A stretch of DNA of 36,404 bases, from NCBI GenBank assembly GCA_022750055.1, contig JAKIWL010000004.1, positions 1 through 36,404 of the forward strand, written 5' to 3'. Each line of letters starts with the position of its first letter. The stretch's first letter is position 1. The translations under genes were made by a program, and so were the position numbers. The notes under the pieces were generated by a model. That model did no database searches. It had not been told where the DNA came from and was given only the letters and a program-made list of their open reading frames with translations. This document shows positions 1-7,156 of this stretch, piece by piece. The stretch is from Thermoplasmata archaeon (GTDB lineage Archaea > Thermoplasmatota > Thermoplasmata > Lutacidiplasmatales > UBA184).

Positions 1-2733
1 CGTCGTGGCGAACGAGCAGGTCTCGGTGGCGGCCGCGCTGGCCCCGGAACCGCTCGGGGTGGCGCACTGGGAGGCGGTCGCCGGACTGTAGCTGGTTCCA
101 CCGTTGGTGCTGAAGAGCCACTGCCAGGAGTAGGTGGAGGTTCCGGTGGAGGGGATGGTGGCGGTCAGGGTGGAGGTCTGGCCCTGGTCGACGACGGCGT
201 TCGAGGTGATCGAGGGCGCCGCGGGGGCCGTCAGGGCCGTGTTGACGGTGACCTTGTTCCACGCGGACCCCGTGCTCGTTGTCGTGGTCGCACTGTCGGT
301 GACTTGGTAACAATAGTAAGTCGCGCCGGCCGAGGCGGTCGTAGCGACGTAGGTGGAGCTGGTAGCGCCGGAGATCAGGGTGCCCGCGTTGCAGGCGCCG
401 GTGCCGGTGGCGGAGGAATACCACTGGTAGGAGTAAGGAGTGGTCCCGAGGGAAGGGTGAGAGGTCAGGGTGGCGGTCTGACCGACGTCGTAGGTCGGAG
501 TGCCCGGGGTGACCGCACCCGCGACCAGCGCCGCGTTGACAGTAACGATCGAGGAGGCCGCCGACGTCGCTACAGCCCCCGTCGTCGCGCTATCGGTCAC
601 CTTCAACTCGAACGCGTAGGTAGTGGCTGCCGAGAGCGTGCCCGCCGCGACGCTACAGGTCTCCACGGCAGCGCCAATCGCTCCGCTACCGCTGTTCACG
701 GCGCATTGGGTCGTCGCTGCGTAACTCCCGCCGTTCGTTGAGATCAACCATTGCCACAAGTAGGTCGGTGTCCCGGTCGAGGGAATCGTCGCCGTAACGG
801 TCAACGCTTGGTTGACATCGAGGGCAGTGGCGCTTACCGCGGGGCCGGCTGGCGCCGTCAAGGCCGAGGCAACGACCACGGTGCTCGAGGGGACCGACGT
901 CTGCGTCTCCGGCGTCGCCGCGCTGTCATTCACCTTCAGTTCGAACGCGTAGTCGGTTCCGGCGGTCAGCGAGTTAGCTGCGATGGTGCAGGTCTCGAGC
1001 GCGTTGGCGCTCGCGCCGCTACCGCTCGGCGTCGCGCACACGGTCGCCTTGACGTAGCTCCCGCTAGCAGGGATCTTGAGGTCGAGGCCGATGGCGGCCC
1101 AGGCCGAGCTCGCGGAGATCGACTCCGTGTCGGTGACCGTACCGCCGCCTGTGTTGTCGAATCCCGAGGTCGAGATCCGGCTGTTGGTTCCGGCCGAGAG
1201 TATCTCGACCTGGTCATTTCCGGTCAGCGAGGTGGTCTGGTCAGTAGCGCCGCCTCGCCAACTAAAGGCGGCCACTACGAAATCCGAGGTCGAGGTCGTT
1301 GCCACGCTGACGCTGGGGGCTGTGCTCGAGGCTGTCGCAATGGCGTTGGATCCGATCGAGAGGCTGCCCCCGGAACCGCGGTAGACCAGGACGTCGAGCG
1401 TCGTGCGAGTGGGGGCCCCAGCGAATGTCGCCGTGACCGTGTAGGTGGAACTGGTTGCGCTGACCGTCGCGGTAGACATCTGTTCCTTGACCGTGGCCCC
1501 GCTGTCCACCTCGGTATTGACGAGAGAGAAGGTGTTGGTCTGGCTGTCGGAGAAGGTAACGGAGGCGGTCGTCGGCTGCCAGCCGGCAATGGCGACGACG
1601 ACGTCGCCCGAGTTCACGCTGAGGCTCGCGGTCGCGATCGGTGTAGTGCCCGTCGCGCTACCGGTGGTGACGAGAGAGATCGTGGTAACCGTCGAGTAGA
1701 GCCACTCCCACTCGTACGAGGCCGTTCCGGTCGACGGAACGTTCCCCGTCACCGTCAGGGCCTGATTTACGTCGAGGGCTGTCGCGCCGACCGTGGGCGC
1801 GGCCGGGGCGGCCAAGGCCGAGTTCACCGTCAGCAGGTCCGCAGTGGAAGTGACGGTCGTGGGGGTGGCGTCCGTCACTGTGTAGCAATAGTACGTTGAG
1901 GTCGTGGGGGAAGCGGAGTAGGTCGACGCCGTCGCCCCGGATATCAGGGTGCCCAATCCCGTGCACCCGCCCGCGGTGGTGCCGGAATACCATTTGTAGC
2001 TGTAGGGGAGCGTTCCGCCCGAGGGGTTCGCGGTGAGGGTGATCGATTGCCCGTTGTCAATGGTCGGCGCCGACGGACTCGGTGCTCCCGCCATCAAACC
2101 GGCGAGGGGTCGGAGCGGGGCCCCCGTCCCCGACCGGGAATTCGAGGATTGAGTGGAGCTAGCCGTCGGCGAACCGACCTTGGGCGCAGTCGCCAGGGTG
2201 GGCGTGGGGCCGGCCGGGCCGGAATCACCTGAGGAGAGAGGGGAACTTGCGGCGGCAGTCGAGCTGTCGATCGACACCCCACTGGACGGGCTTCCCTGCG
2301 GACTCGACGGCGGGAGGGATCCCGACGGCGACGACCCGCCGGCCACGAGGGTCCAACCGGACTCCTCGGTGGCGGGTGTCGTTGCGCTGTCCGTGATGAC
2401 ATAGCAGAAGTAGGTCGGAACCGTTGGTGTCGGCCCATAGGTCGAATTCGTCGCACCCGGTATCAGCACACCCGACGAACACGGGCCCGTCCCCGTCCGG
2501 GATGTGTACCAATGGTAGGAGTACGGTGGCGTGCCCCCTGACGGTTGCCCCCCGAGGGTGACCGGTCCCGAGGGACCCGGAACGATCGTGGTCCCCGAGG
2601 CGGTCGTAGGCGACCCAGCGGATGACGCCTTGATCCCGCTTTGGAGGAACGAGGCGGTGCCGAAGGCTAGAATGAGAACGAGGAGGAGGACTCCCAACGA
2701 TCGTCCGCGGCGTGACATCGGGCGCTCCGTCAT
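1..2733 (-). CDS. Giant secreted Ig-like repeat surface protein, C-terminus cut by window edge
   Basis: The frame is open from ATG 2733 to base 1 with no stop, giving 911 residues of a longer protein. Residues 12-30 form a hydrophobic signal segment after basic residues (RRGR). Two kinds of Ig/PKD-like repeat follow. The first has a PYSYxWY core, a GxCxxGTLISGAT motif and a second Cys in TYYCYxVTD (for example C85 and C110, and one near residue 781). The second has a YxWxWL core, then CAxxSGSGA and ETC (C566, C677, C890). A Ser/Pro/Thr-rich linker lies at about 130-200. A separate beta-rich domain of about 200 residues (roughly 350-555, ending in the motif AWAAIGLDLKI) is inserted inside one second-type repeat. 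Paired cysteines suggest one disulfide per repeat outside the cell. Substrate or ligand is unknown; a cell-surface or adhesive role is inferred. An alternative start is the ATG at 2718. No clear TATA box precedes it. Confidence 0.85.
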   Translation of the reverse strand, partial: MTERPMSRRGRSLGVLLLVLILAFGTASFLQSGIKASSAGSPTTASGTTIVPGPSGPVTLGGQPSGGTPPYSYHWYTSRTGTGPCSSGVLIPGATNSTYGPTPTVPTYFCYVITDSATTPATEESGWTLVAGGSSPSGSLPPSSPQGSPSSGVSIDSSTAAASSPLSSGDSGPAGPTPTLATAPKVGSPTASSTQSSNSRSGTGAPLRPLAGLMAGAPSPSAPTIDNGQSITLTANPSGGTLPYSYKWYSGTTAGGCTGLGTLISGATASTYSASPTTSTYYCYTVTDATPTTVTSTADLLTVNSALAAPAAPTVGATALDVNQALTVTGNVPSTGTASYEWEWLYSTVTTISLVTTGSATGTTPIATASLSVNSGDVVVAIAGWQPTTASVTFSDSQTNTFSLVNTEVDSGATVKEQMSTATVSATSSTYTVTATFAGAPTRTTLDVLVYRGSGGSLSIGSNAIATASSTAPSVSVATTSTSDFVVAAFSWRGGATDQTTSLTGNDQVEILSAGTNSRISTSGFDNTGGGTVTDTESISASSAWAAIGLDLKIPASGSYVKATVCATPSGSGASANALETCTIAANSLTAGTDYAFELKVNDSAATPETQTSVPSSTVVVASALTAPAGPAVSATALDVNQALTVTATIPSTGTPTYLWQWLISTNGGSYAATTQCAVNSGSGAIGAAVETCSVAAGTLSAATTYAFELKVTDSATTGAVATSAASSIVTVNAALVAGAVTPGTPTYDVGQTATLTSHPSLGTTPYSYQWYSSATGTGACNAGTLISGATSSTYVATTASAGATYYCYQVTDSATTTTSTGSAWNKVTVNTALTAPAAPSITSNAVVDQGQTSTLTATIPSTGTSTYSWQWLFSTNGGTSYSPATASQCATPSGSGASAAATETCSFATT

Positions 2734-2838
2734 GGCCCACCCCAGCTCAGGCGACGGGCAGCTCCATCGACGGCCGGAAGCGGGGCCCGTCCCAGACTCA
2801 GCCGACCGGCCCTGTGCCCGTCACCGCCCGATCCTGAA

Positions 2839-2861
2839 CCCCCCCCATTCCTTCGGGGGGG
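2839..2861. repeat. C7/G7 perfect hairpin with 8-nt loop
   Basis: Seven C (2840-2846) face seven G (2855-2861) around an ATTCCTTC loop. It would sit in the 5' leader of the minus-strand surface protein if transcription starts upstream of it. Function unknown. Confidence 0.6.
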
Positions 2862-3029
2862 CTCGCTCGTTCGTTGGAGGGCCATGCTAGGGCGTGCTTC
2901 GCTGGGGGATCGGGGCGGTAGGCGAACCGATGCGCGGCCCGGGGCGCCGCCTCGTGGGCGCCTCCTCAGCCTTGTCTTTAGGGCGGAGGGCTACCATCTT
3001 GGAAGGGGTACGAACGACCGAAACACCAC

Positions 3030-3049
3030 CAATGGACTCGGCTCCATTG
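3030..3049. repeat. 7-bp inverted repeat, possible operator
   Basis: CAATGGA and TCCATTG are separated by 6 nt. A second short inverted repeat (TATTC-TC-GAATA, 3055-3066) follows at once. The spacing would suit a dimeric regulator, but nothing else supports this. Confidence 0.3.
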
Positions 3050-3092
3050 TCCGTCTATTCTCGAATACCTAGGAGATAAAGCCTTGGGTTGC

Positions 3093-3097
3093 AAAAA
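3093..3097 (-). terminator. Possible T-run terminator after rnp4/tRNA-Leu
   Basis: Five T on the minus strand within an AT-rich patch, about 175 nt downstream of tRNA-Leu(CAA). Archaeal transcription often ends at T runs; this one is short, so the call is weak. Confidence 0.2.
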
Positions 3098-3270
3098 TGC
3101 GTGTGTATACGTGGTAGTGGCTAACCATGCGGCACGTCACAGGTAGGCAGGCGGAACGGAGTGGCCATGGGACGGTTCCCTTTCGAGCGGCTCAACGAGC
3201 CGTGGGCACACCCGTTTGGGATCCGGATCGGGTCGAAAGGTCGGTCGATGGTTTCGCAGCGAGGTTCAGA

Positions 3271-3353
3271 TGCCGGGGCCAGGATTTGAACCTGGGAACT
3301 CCTGCGAGAGCAGATCTTGAGTCTGCCGCCTTTGGCCACTCGGCCACCCCGGC
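3271..3353 (-). tRNA. tRNA-Leu (anticodon CAA)
   Basis: The acceptor stem GCCGGGG/CCCCGGC is perfect with discriminator A. The anticodon stem GCAGA/TCTGC encloses CTCAAGA, so the anticodon is CAA (codon UUG). The long variable arm (CTC-GCAG-GAG) marks a class II tRNA. The T arm CCAGG-TTCAAAT-CCTGG is standard. No intron and no encoded CCA. It begins 33 nt after the rnp4 stop on the same strand and has no strong TATA box of its own, so it may be read through from rnp4. Confidence 0.95.
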
Positions 3354-3386
3354 TTCCCCCACGGACACGCGATACCTCGAAGTAGG

Positions 3387-3797
3387 CTATTCCTCTTCCT
3401 CCGAACCGAGCTCGGCGGCCTCCTCGTCTAGGTCGGACGGGACCTCGGCCAGCACCTCTTGAGGCGTCCGGTCGAGATGGTCTGCGAGGTCGGACGCCCG
3501 AGGGCGGGCCGGATCACGCCGCAACGGTTGACGTCGAGTCGCTCCGCACACAAGGCAGGTGCGTACCCTGTGGGCCGCCCGAAATCGGGTCCGAACGGTC
3601 CGGCCCTCGAGCCAGTACGAGGAGCACTTCCGGCAGTACAGTTCTCGGTACTCGTGCGGGATCCGGACGTTGTGGCGCGTCCCGACGCGCCGGGCGAGGC
3701 GGACGTAGCGATCGGCGTAGGTCGGGGCGGGCCGGGTCGCCTCGACGTTGGCGAGTCCGAAGAGGTCGTCGACCCGTTCCCGGGCCGTTCGAACCAT
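3387..3797 (-). CDS. rnp4: Ribonuclease P protein component 4 (Rpp21/Rnp4)
   Basis: A 136-residue protein, the usual length for archaeal Rnp4, which with Rpp29 forms part of the protein shell of RNase P and helps mature tRNA 5' ends. The zinc-ribbon cysteines are present as CRKC (C55, C58) and CLVC (C81, C84), separated by a basic RTRFRAAHRVRT stretch, and the N-terminal helix has the family RIxxLF-like pattern (ERVDDLFGLA). The C-terminus is acidic and ends in EEEE. The ATG overlaps the TGA of the upstream zinc-ribbon gene by one base, which indicates translational coupling. The open frame extends further upstream, but that part only shadows the zinc-ribbon gene. tRNA-Leu(CAA) lies 33 nt downstream. 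Confidence 0.93.
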   Translation of the reverse strand: MVRTARERVDDLFGLANVEATRPAPTYADRYVRLARRVGTRHNVRIPHEYRELYCRKCSSYWLEGRTVRTRFRAAHRVRTCLVCGATRRQPLRRDPARPRASDLADHLDRTPQEVLAEVPSDLDEEAAELGSEEEE

Positions 3798-4075
3798 CAG
3801 GGCAGTACGGCGCCCTCGACGGCCTCGGCGGCTGTTCGTCGGGACAGGCATACGGGGCAGATGACCGCGGCGAGCGATATCAGCGTGTTGCACCGTGGGC
3901 AGTGGACGGCCCGTCCGACGAGCGAAAGGGGGATCCAATCGGCCGCCGGTGGAGGGGCGGGCGGAACGACGGGAGGAATCGAGGGCGGGACGGATTGGGG
4001 GATCGTCGCGCCGCATCGGCCACAGAAGAGCGCACCGGGCGGCGAGAGTTCCCCGCAACGCGGGCAGGCGTCCAC
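3797..4075 (-). CDS. Small double zinc-ribbon protein
   Basis: A 92-residue protein with two treble-clef-like zinc sites: CPRC/CGRC (C4, C7, C18, C21) and CPRC/CPVC (C59, C62, C73, C76), joined by a Pro-rich linker (about 27-46). Such proteins often bind nucleic acid or act as protein adaptors; the exact role is unknown. GTG 4075 is the only start, because an in-frame stop lies at 4088-4090. The TATA-like palindrome at 4096-4104 is centred 25 nt upstream, fitting a leaderless transcript. Its stop overlaps the start of rnp4, so a link to RNase P or RNA processing is a reasonable inference. Confidence 0.8.
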   Translation of the reverse strand: MDACPRCGELSPPGALFCGRCGATIPQSVPPSIPPVVPPAPPPAADWIPLSLVGRAVHCPRCNTLISLAAVICPVCLSRRTAAEAVEGAVLP

Positions 4076-4095
4076 TCCGCCGGTAAACTATATGC

Positions 4096-4104
4096 CGTAT
4101 ATCG
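4096..4104. promoter_or_regulatory. Shared bidirectional TATA-like box
   Basis: CGTATATCG reads almost the same on both strands (CGATATACG). It is centred 25 nt from GTG 4075 on the minus strand and about 34 nt from GTG 4134 on the plus strand, so one box could serve both divergent genes. Confidence 0.5.
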
Positions 4105-4133
4105 TCCTTCCAAGACCGTTGAGACCCCGGTGC

Positions 4134-4934
4134 GTGGGTTTGGCGACCCTGGACGCGCTCCTCTATCAGGAGCTCGCCGGGGAGCTCAGGGAACGCCGCG
4201 TTCCCACGGTTAGCCTCCTTCCCGATCAGCGGATTCCCACGTACGTCGCAGTCGTCCTGACGAGCCCGCGCGAGGCGGAGCGGATGGAGCATCGCAAGGT
4301 GCTCGCGGTGGCCCCGGGAAACGACCGAGCGGCCCTGTGGGCCGCGGTGGAACTCGCGCTCCATCCCGGTGACCCCGGGGCGGAGATCGTCCTCGGGATC
4401 GACCCCGGACCGACCCCAGGATTTGCCGTGCTATCGGAGGATCGATGCCTCTCTGAAGGCATCCTTGCGAACCCCGAGGCGGTCGCCGAACTCGCGCGGC
4501 ACCTTCGTCACCGACTTCCGACCCATTCGCTGCGGATACGGGTGGGCAGCGGCGATCGGCTCTCCCGGGACCGGATCCTCACGGCCCTCGCCCCCCTGCA
4601 CCGGGTCGTGGAGGTAGTGAACGAGGAGGGAACGACCCCGCGGGGACATCGGCGGCCCCGGGACGCGATCGCCGCGCGAGCGATCGCGCGGGCCGGGGGC
4701 CGTCCCGTCTCGGTCCATCTTCCGGCCCTGCCAACGGTCACGCCCGGGGACATCGCCAACCTTCAGCGGGTCAGTCGGGAACGCAGTGGGGGACAGTTCA
4801 CGATCCCGCGGGCGGAAGCAGGTCGGGTGTTGCGGGGCGAGCTCACCCTGTCCGAGGCCCTCCGTCAGGGTGAGCAGCGCTACTTTCCTCGGCGACCGAA
4901 CCCCTCGGCGGCGGCGCGAACGGTCGAGCACTGA
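4134..4934 (+). CDS. RuvC/RNase H-fold-like archaeal protein, function unknown
   Basis: A 266-residue protein. The segment GIDPGPTPGFAVL (D90) matches the first strand and catalytic Asp of RuvC/YqgF-type RNase H-fold nucleases, and further acidic candidates follow in VGSGD (D141), VVNEEGTT and RPRDAIAARA (D178). This resembles archaeal COG2433/DUF460 proteins in motif but not in full length, so a nuclease is plausible and not proven. I prefer GTG 4134 because GLATLDALL then opens the protein, and the TATA box at 4096-4104 lies at a suitable distance. An ATG at 4092 would add 14 residues but would overlap that box. gltX follows after 29 nt, so the two may share a transcript. Confidence 0.65.
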   Translation: MGLATLDALLYQELAGELRERRVPTVSLLPDQRIPTYVAVVLTSPREAERMEHRKVLAVAPGNDRAALWAAVELALHPGDPGAEIVLGIDPGPTPGFAVLSEDRCLSEGILANPEAVAELARHLRHRLPTHSLRIRVGSGDRLSRDRILTALAPLHRVVEVVNEEGTTPRGHRRPRDAIAARAIARAGGRPVSVHLPALPTVTPGDIANLQRVSRERSGGQFTIPRAEAGRVLRGELTLSEALRQGEQRYFPRRPNPSAAARTVEH

Positions 4935-4963
4935 TAATAGCCCGTCCGGCGCTGGGGCGCACG

Positions 4964-6694
4964 ATGACCCTCCCGATCGAGGTCGAGCAACGCATCCGTC
5001 GCCTTGCGCTCGAGAACTCGATCGCGCACCCGGACGGGGCGCGCTCCGGTCCGATACTTTCCCGGCTCCTCGGGAGCGATGCGACGCTTCGGTCGCGGGC
5101 CTCGGAGGTGAAGTTCGCGATCGAGGCGACCCTCGTGGCGGTGGCGCGAATGTCATCGGAAGACCAGCGGGCGGAGCTCGTAGCCCTGGGCGGGGCCGAG
5201 GCGGCGCCCGCGCGCCCGCACCAGGCGGAGTCGATGGGCACCTTCCCCGATCTGCCGGGAGCGGTCGATGGCCATGTCGTGCTGCGATTGGCTCCGTTTC
5301 CCTCCGGGGCCCTGCATATCGGCAACGCCCGCATGCTCTACGTGAACGACCATTACCGGCGACGCTACCACGGTCGCCTCCTCCTTGTGTTCGACGACAC
5401 GGTCGGCTCCAAGGAGAAGCGGATCGCGCCGGAGCTGTTCGACGTGATCCGCCATGACCTCGACATCGCCAACGTCCCTCCCGACGAGGTGCTGTACAAA
5501 TCGGACCGCCTGCCCGTCGTCTACGACTGGGCGAGGCGGGTCATCGACGCTGGCGGAGCCTACGTCTGCGTCTGCCCGACCGAGCTCTTGCAGAAGCGTC
5601 GCGCGCTCGGCGAGCCCTGCCCCGAACGCGCTCAGACCCTCGCCGAGACCCGGGATGGTTGGGCTCGCATGCTCGACGGTGGGTTCGCGACCGGGGAGGC
5701 CGTGCTCCGGCTTCGGACCGACCTCGCCGACCCGGATCCGGCCTTTCGAGACCGGGTCTTGTGCCGGTTGAGCGACCTCGACCACCCTCGGGTCGGGCGG
5801 AAATGGCGAGTGTGGCCGATGCTCGAATTCTCCTGGGCCGTGGACGACGTGGAGCTTGGGATCACCCACGTACTGCGGGGCAAGGACCTCGTGATGGAGG
5901 ACCGGATGGAGGAGTTCGTCTGGCGCCTGCTCGGCGTGAAGGGCCCGCCGTTCCTTCACTGGGGCCTGCTGCGGGTCGCGGAAGCCAAGATCTCCAAGAG
6001 CAAGGGCTACGCGCAGGTCCAGTCCGGGGAGTACGACGGATGGGCCGACCCGAGGTTGTGGTCCCTCGATTCCTTGGAGCGGCGGGGGATCTCCGCCGAG
6101 GCACTCCGACGGTTCACCTTGGGGTTCGGGATGTCCCTCGCGGACATCGAGGTGCCCGCGGAGACCCTCTATGCGGAGAACCGACAGGTTCTGGACCCGA
6201 CGACGCCGCGGCGCTCGTTCGTGCCCGACCCGATCGCGGTTGACGTCGTCGGATATCCGACGGAACTCGCCGAGGTCGATCTGCCGAACCACCCCGAGCG
6301 ATCCGAGCTCGGCACGCGGTCCGTCGCGGGCGGGCCGCTGTTCTGGCTCGCCGGGTCCGACGTGCGGGCCCATCTCGGGGAGGTGGTCCGTCTGAAGGAC
6401 CACGCGAACATCGAGCTGCCCCGCGAGATGCCTCCCGAGGGGCCGCTGGTCGCTTCCTTCACCTCGCGGGAGAACCGCCGACTTCCGCGGCTTCAGTGGG
6501 TCGGCGCGGTGCACGCCGTGACGGTCGACCTGCTCGACCCGGACGGGACCCACCGGAAAGGATTGGGGGAGCGGACCCTGCGTGGCGCGGCGCCGTCGGA
6601 CATTTTCCAGTTCGAGCGGGTGGGCTTCGTCCGGGTCGAACCGGATTGGATCCCGGGCACCGAGCCGTTGCGGGTCTGCTTCGGCCACGTCTAG
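4964..6694 (+). CDS. gltX: Glutamyl-tRNA synthetase, archaeal type
   Basis: A 576-residue class I synthetase that charges tRNA-Glu in the cytoplasm. The HIGH motif is HIGN (residues 118-121, within PFPSGALHIGNAR) and the KMSKS motif is KISKS (342-346). The long N-terminal helical domain before HIGH and the beta-barrel C-terminal half (after about 385) are those of archaeal/eukaryotic GluRS/GlnRS rather than bacterial GluRS. Archaea of this kind usually make Gln-tRNA by amidation of Glu-tRNA(Gln), so the enzyme would probably also charge tRNA-Gln, one copy of which lies at 12059-12165. Length is normal. It starts 29 nt after the RuvC-like gene. Confidence 0.95.
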   Translation: MTLPIEVEQRIRRLALENSIAHPDGARSGPILSRLLGSDATLRSRASEVKFAIEATLVAVARMSSEDQRAELVALGGAEAAPARPHQAESMGTFPDLPGAVDGHVVLRLAPFPSGALHIGNARMLYVNDHYRRRYHGRLLLVFDDTVGSKEKRIAPELFDVIRHDLDIANVPPDEVLYKSDRLPVVYDWARRVIDAGGAYVCVCPTELLQKRRALGEPCPERAQTLAETRDGWARMLDGGFATGEAVLRLRTDLADPDPAFRDRVLCRLSDLDHPRVGRKWRVWPMLEFSWAVDDVELGITHVLRGKDLVMEDRMEEFVWRLLGVKGPPFLHWGLLRVAEAKISKSKGYAQVQSGEYDGWADPRLWSLDSLERRGISAEALRRFTLGFGMSLADIEVPAETLYAENRQVLDPTTPRRSFVPDPIAVDVVGYPTELAEVDLPNHPERSELGTRSVAGGPLFWLAGSDVRAHLGEVVRLKDHANIELPREMPPEGPLVASFTSRENRRLPRLQWVGAVHAVTVDLLDPDGTHRKGLGERTLRGAAPSDIFQFERVGFVRVEPDWIPGTEPLRVCFGHV

Positions 6695-6755
6695 GCGGCC
6701 GAACCCAACCTCTTTAGGGTCCGGCGACGGCTAGCCCAGGTCGGACCGAGGGCGG

Positions 6756-7145
6756 ATGAAGTTCGTTCACACCTCCGTCACCGTGCGCAACATCGACGCG
6801 AGCGTTCGATTCTACACGGAGGTGATGGGACTCGAATTCGAGCGGCGCCGCTCGATCCCGGAGAACCACGCCGAGATCGCGTTCGTCCGGGACCCGGAGA
6901 GCGGAGCGCGGGTCGAGCTCACCTGCTGGGAAGGCAAGGATCGGATCGAACCGGGCGAGCAACTCGACCACCTCGCCTTCGAGGTCCCGCAACTCGATGC
7001 GTTCCTGGAGCGCGCCCGCGCCCACCAGGTGCGGGTCGCGAAGGAACCCTACACCCTCCAGGGGGGCCGCTCCCGGATCGCGTTCATCCTCGACCCCGAC
7101 GACGTCTGGATCGAGCTTCTCGAGCGGCCCTCCCTAGCGCCCTAG
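6756..7145 (+). CDS. VOC-superfamily (glyoxalase I-like) metalloenzyme
   Basis: 129 residues with two beta-alpha-beta-beta-beta modules. The metal ligand set of glyoxalase I-type enzymes is visible as H5, E54 (VELTCW), H72 (LDHLAFEV) and E120 (WIELLE). Lactoylglutathione lyase-like or methylmalonyl-CoA epimerase-like activity are both possible; the sequence alone does not decide. A weak TATA-like CTTTAGG lies at 6712-6718. The GTG start of the MFS transporter follows 11 nt after the stop, so the two genes probably form an operon. Confidence 0.85.
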   Translation: MKFVHTSVTVRNIDASVRFYTEVMGLEFERRRSIPENHAEIAFVRDPESGARVELTCWEGKDRIEPGEQLDHLAFEVPQLDAFLERARAHQVRVAKEPYTLQGGRSRIAFILDPDDVWIELLERPSLAP

Positions 7146-7156
7146 GGCCAGTCGCC

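Larger units (their letters stand above)
2734..3270. other. Intergenic region of 537 bp with hairpin and inverted repeats
   Basis: No convincing gene lies here; short open frames (for example 2884-3079) lack recognisable products. It holds a C7/G7 hairpin at 2839-2861, a 7-bp inverted repeat at 3030-3049, a TATTC/GAATA inverted repeat at 3055-3066 and an AT-rich stretch at about 3060-3125 that stands out from the GC-rich surroundings. The last could hold the promoter of the minus-strand surface protein (leaving a leader of more than 300 nt) or the end of the tRNA-Leu transcript. Confidence 0.5.

Noticed and set aside
304-1899. Long plus-strand open frames (145 and 382 codons)
   Set aside because: They are in the frame exactly antisense to the giant Ig-like protein, rich in Arg/Gly, and have no recognisable domains.
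3127-3462. Plus-strand open frame of 111 codons
   Set aside because: It reads through the antisense of tRNA-Leu(CAA) and yields a typical spurious tRNA-derived peptide.
3798-4364. N-terminal extension of the rnp4 open frame
   Set aside because: It overlaps the zinc-ribbon gene and shared promoter out of frame; the family part begins at ATG 3797.
5153-6688. 511-codon minus-strand open frame over gltX
   Set aside because: Antisense shadow of gltX; low-complexity Arg/Asp/Val-rich product without domains.
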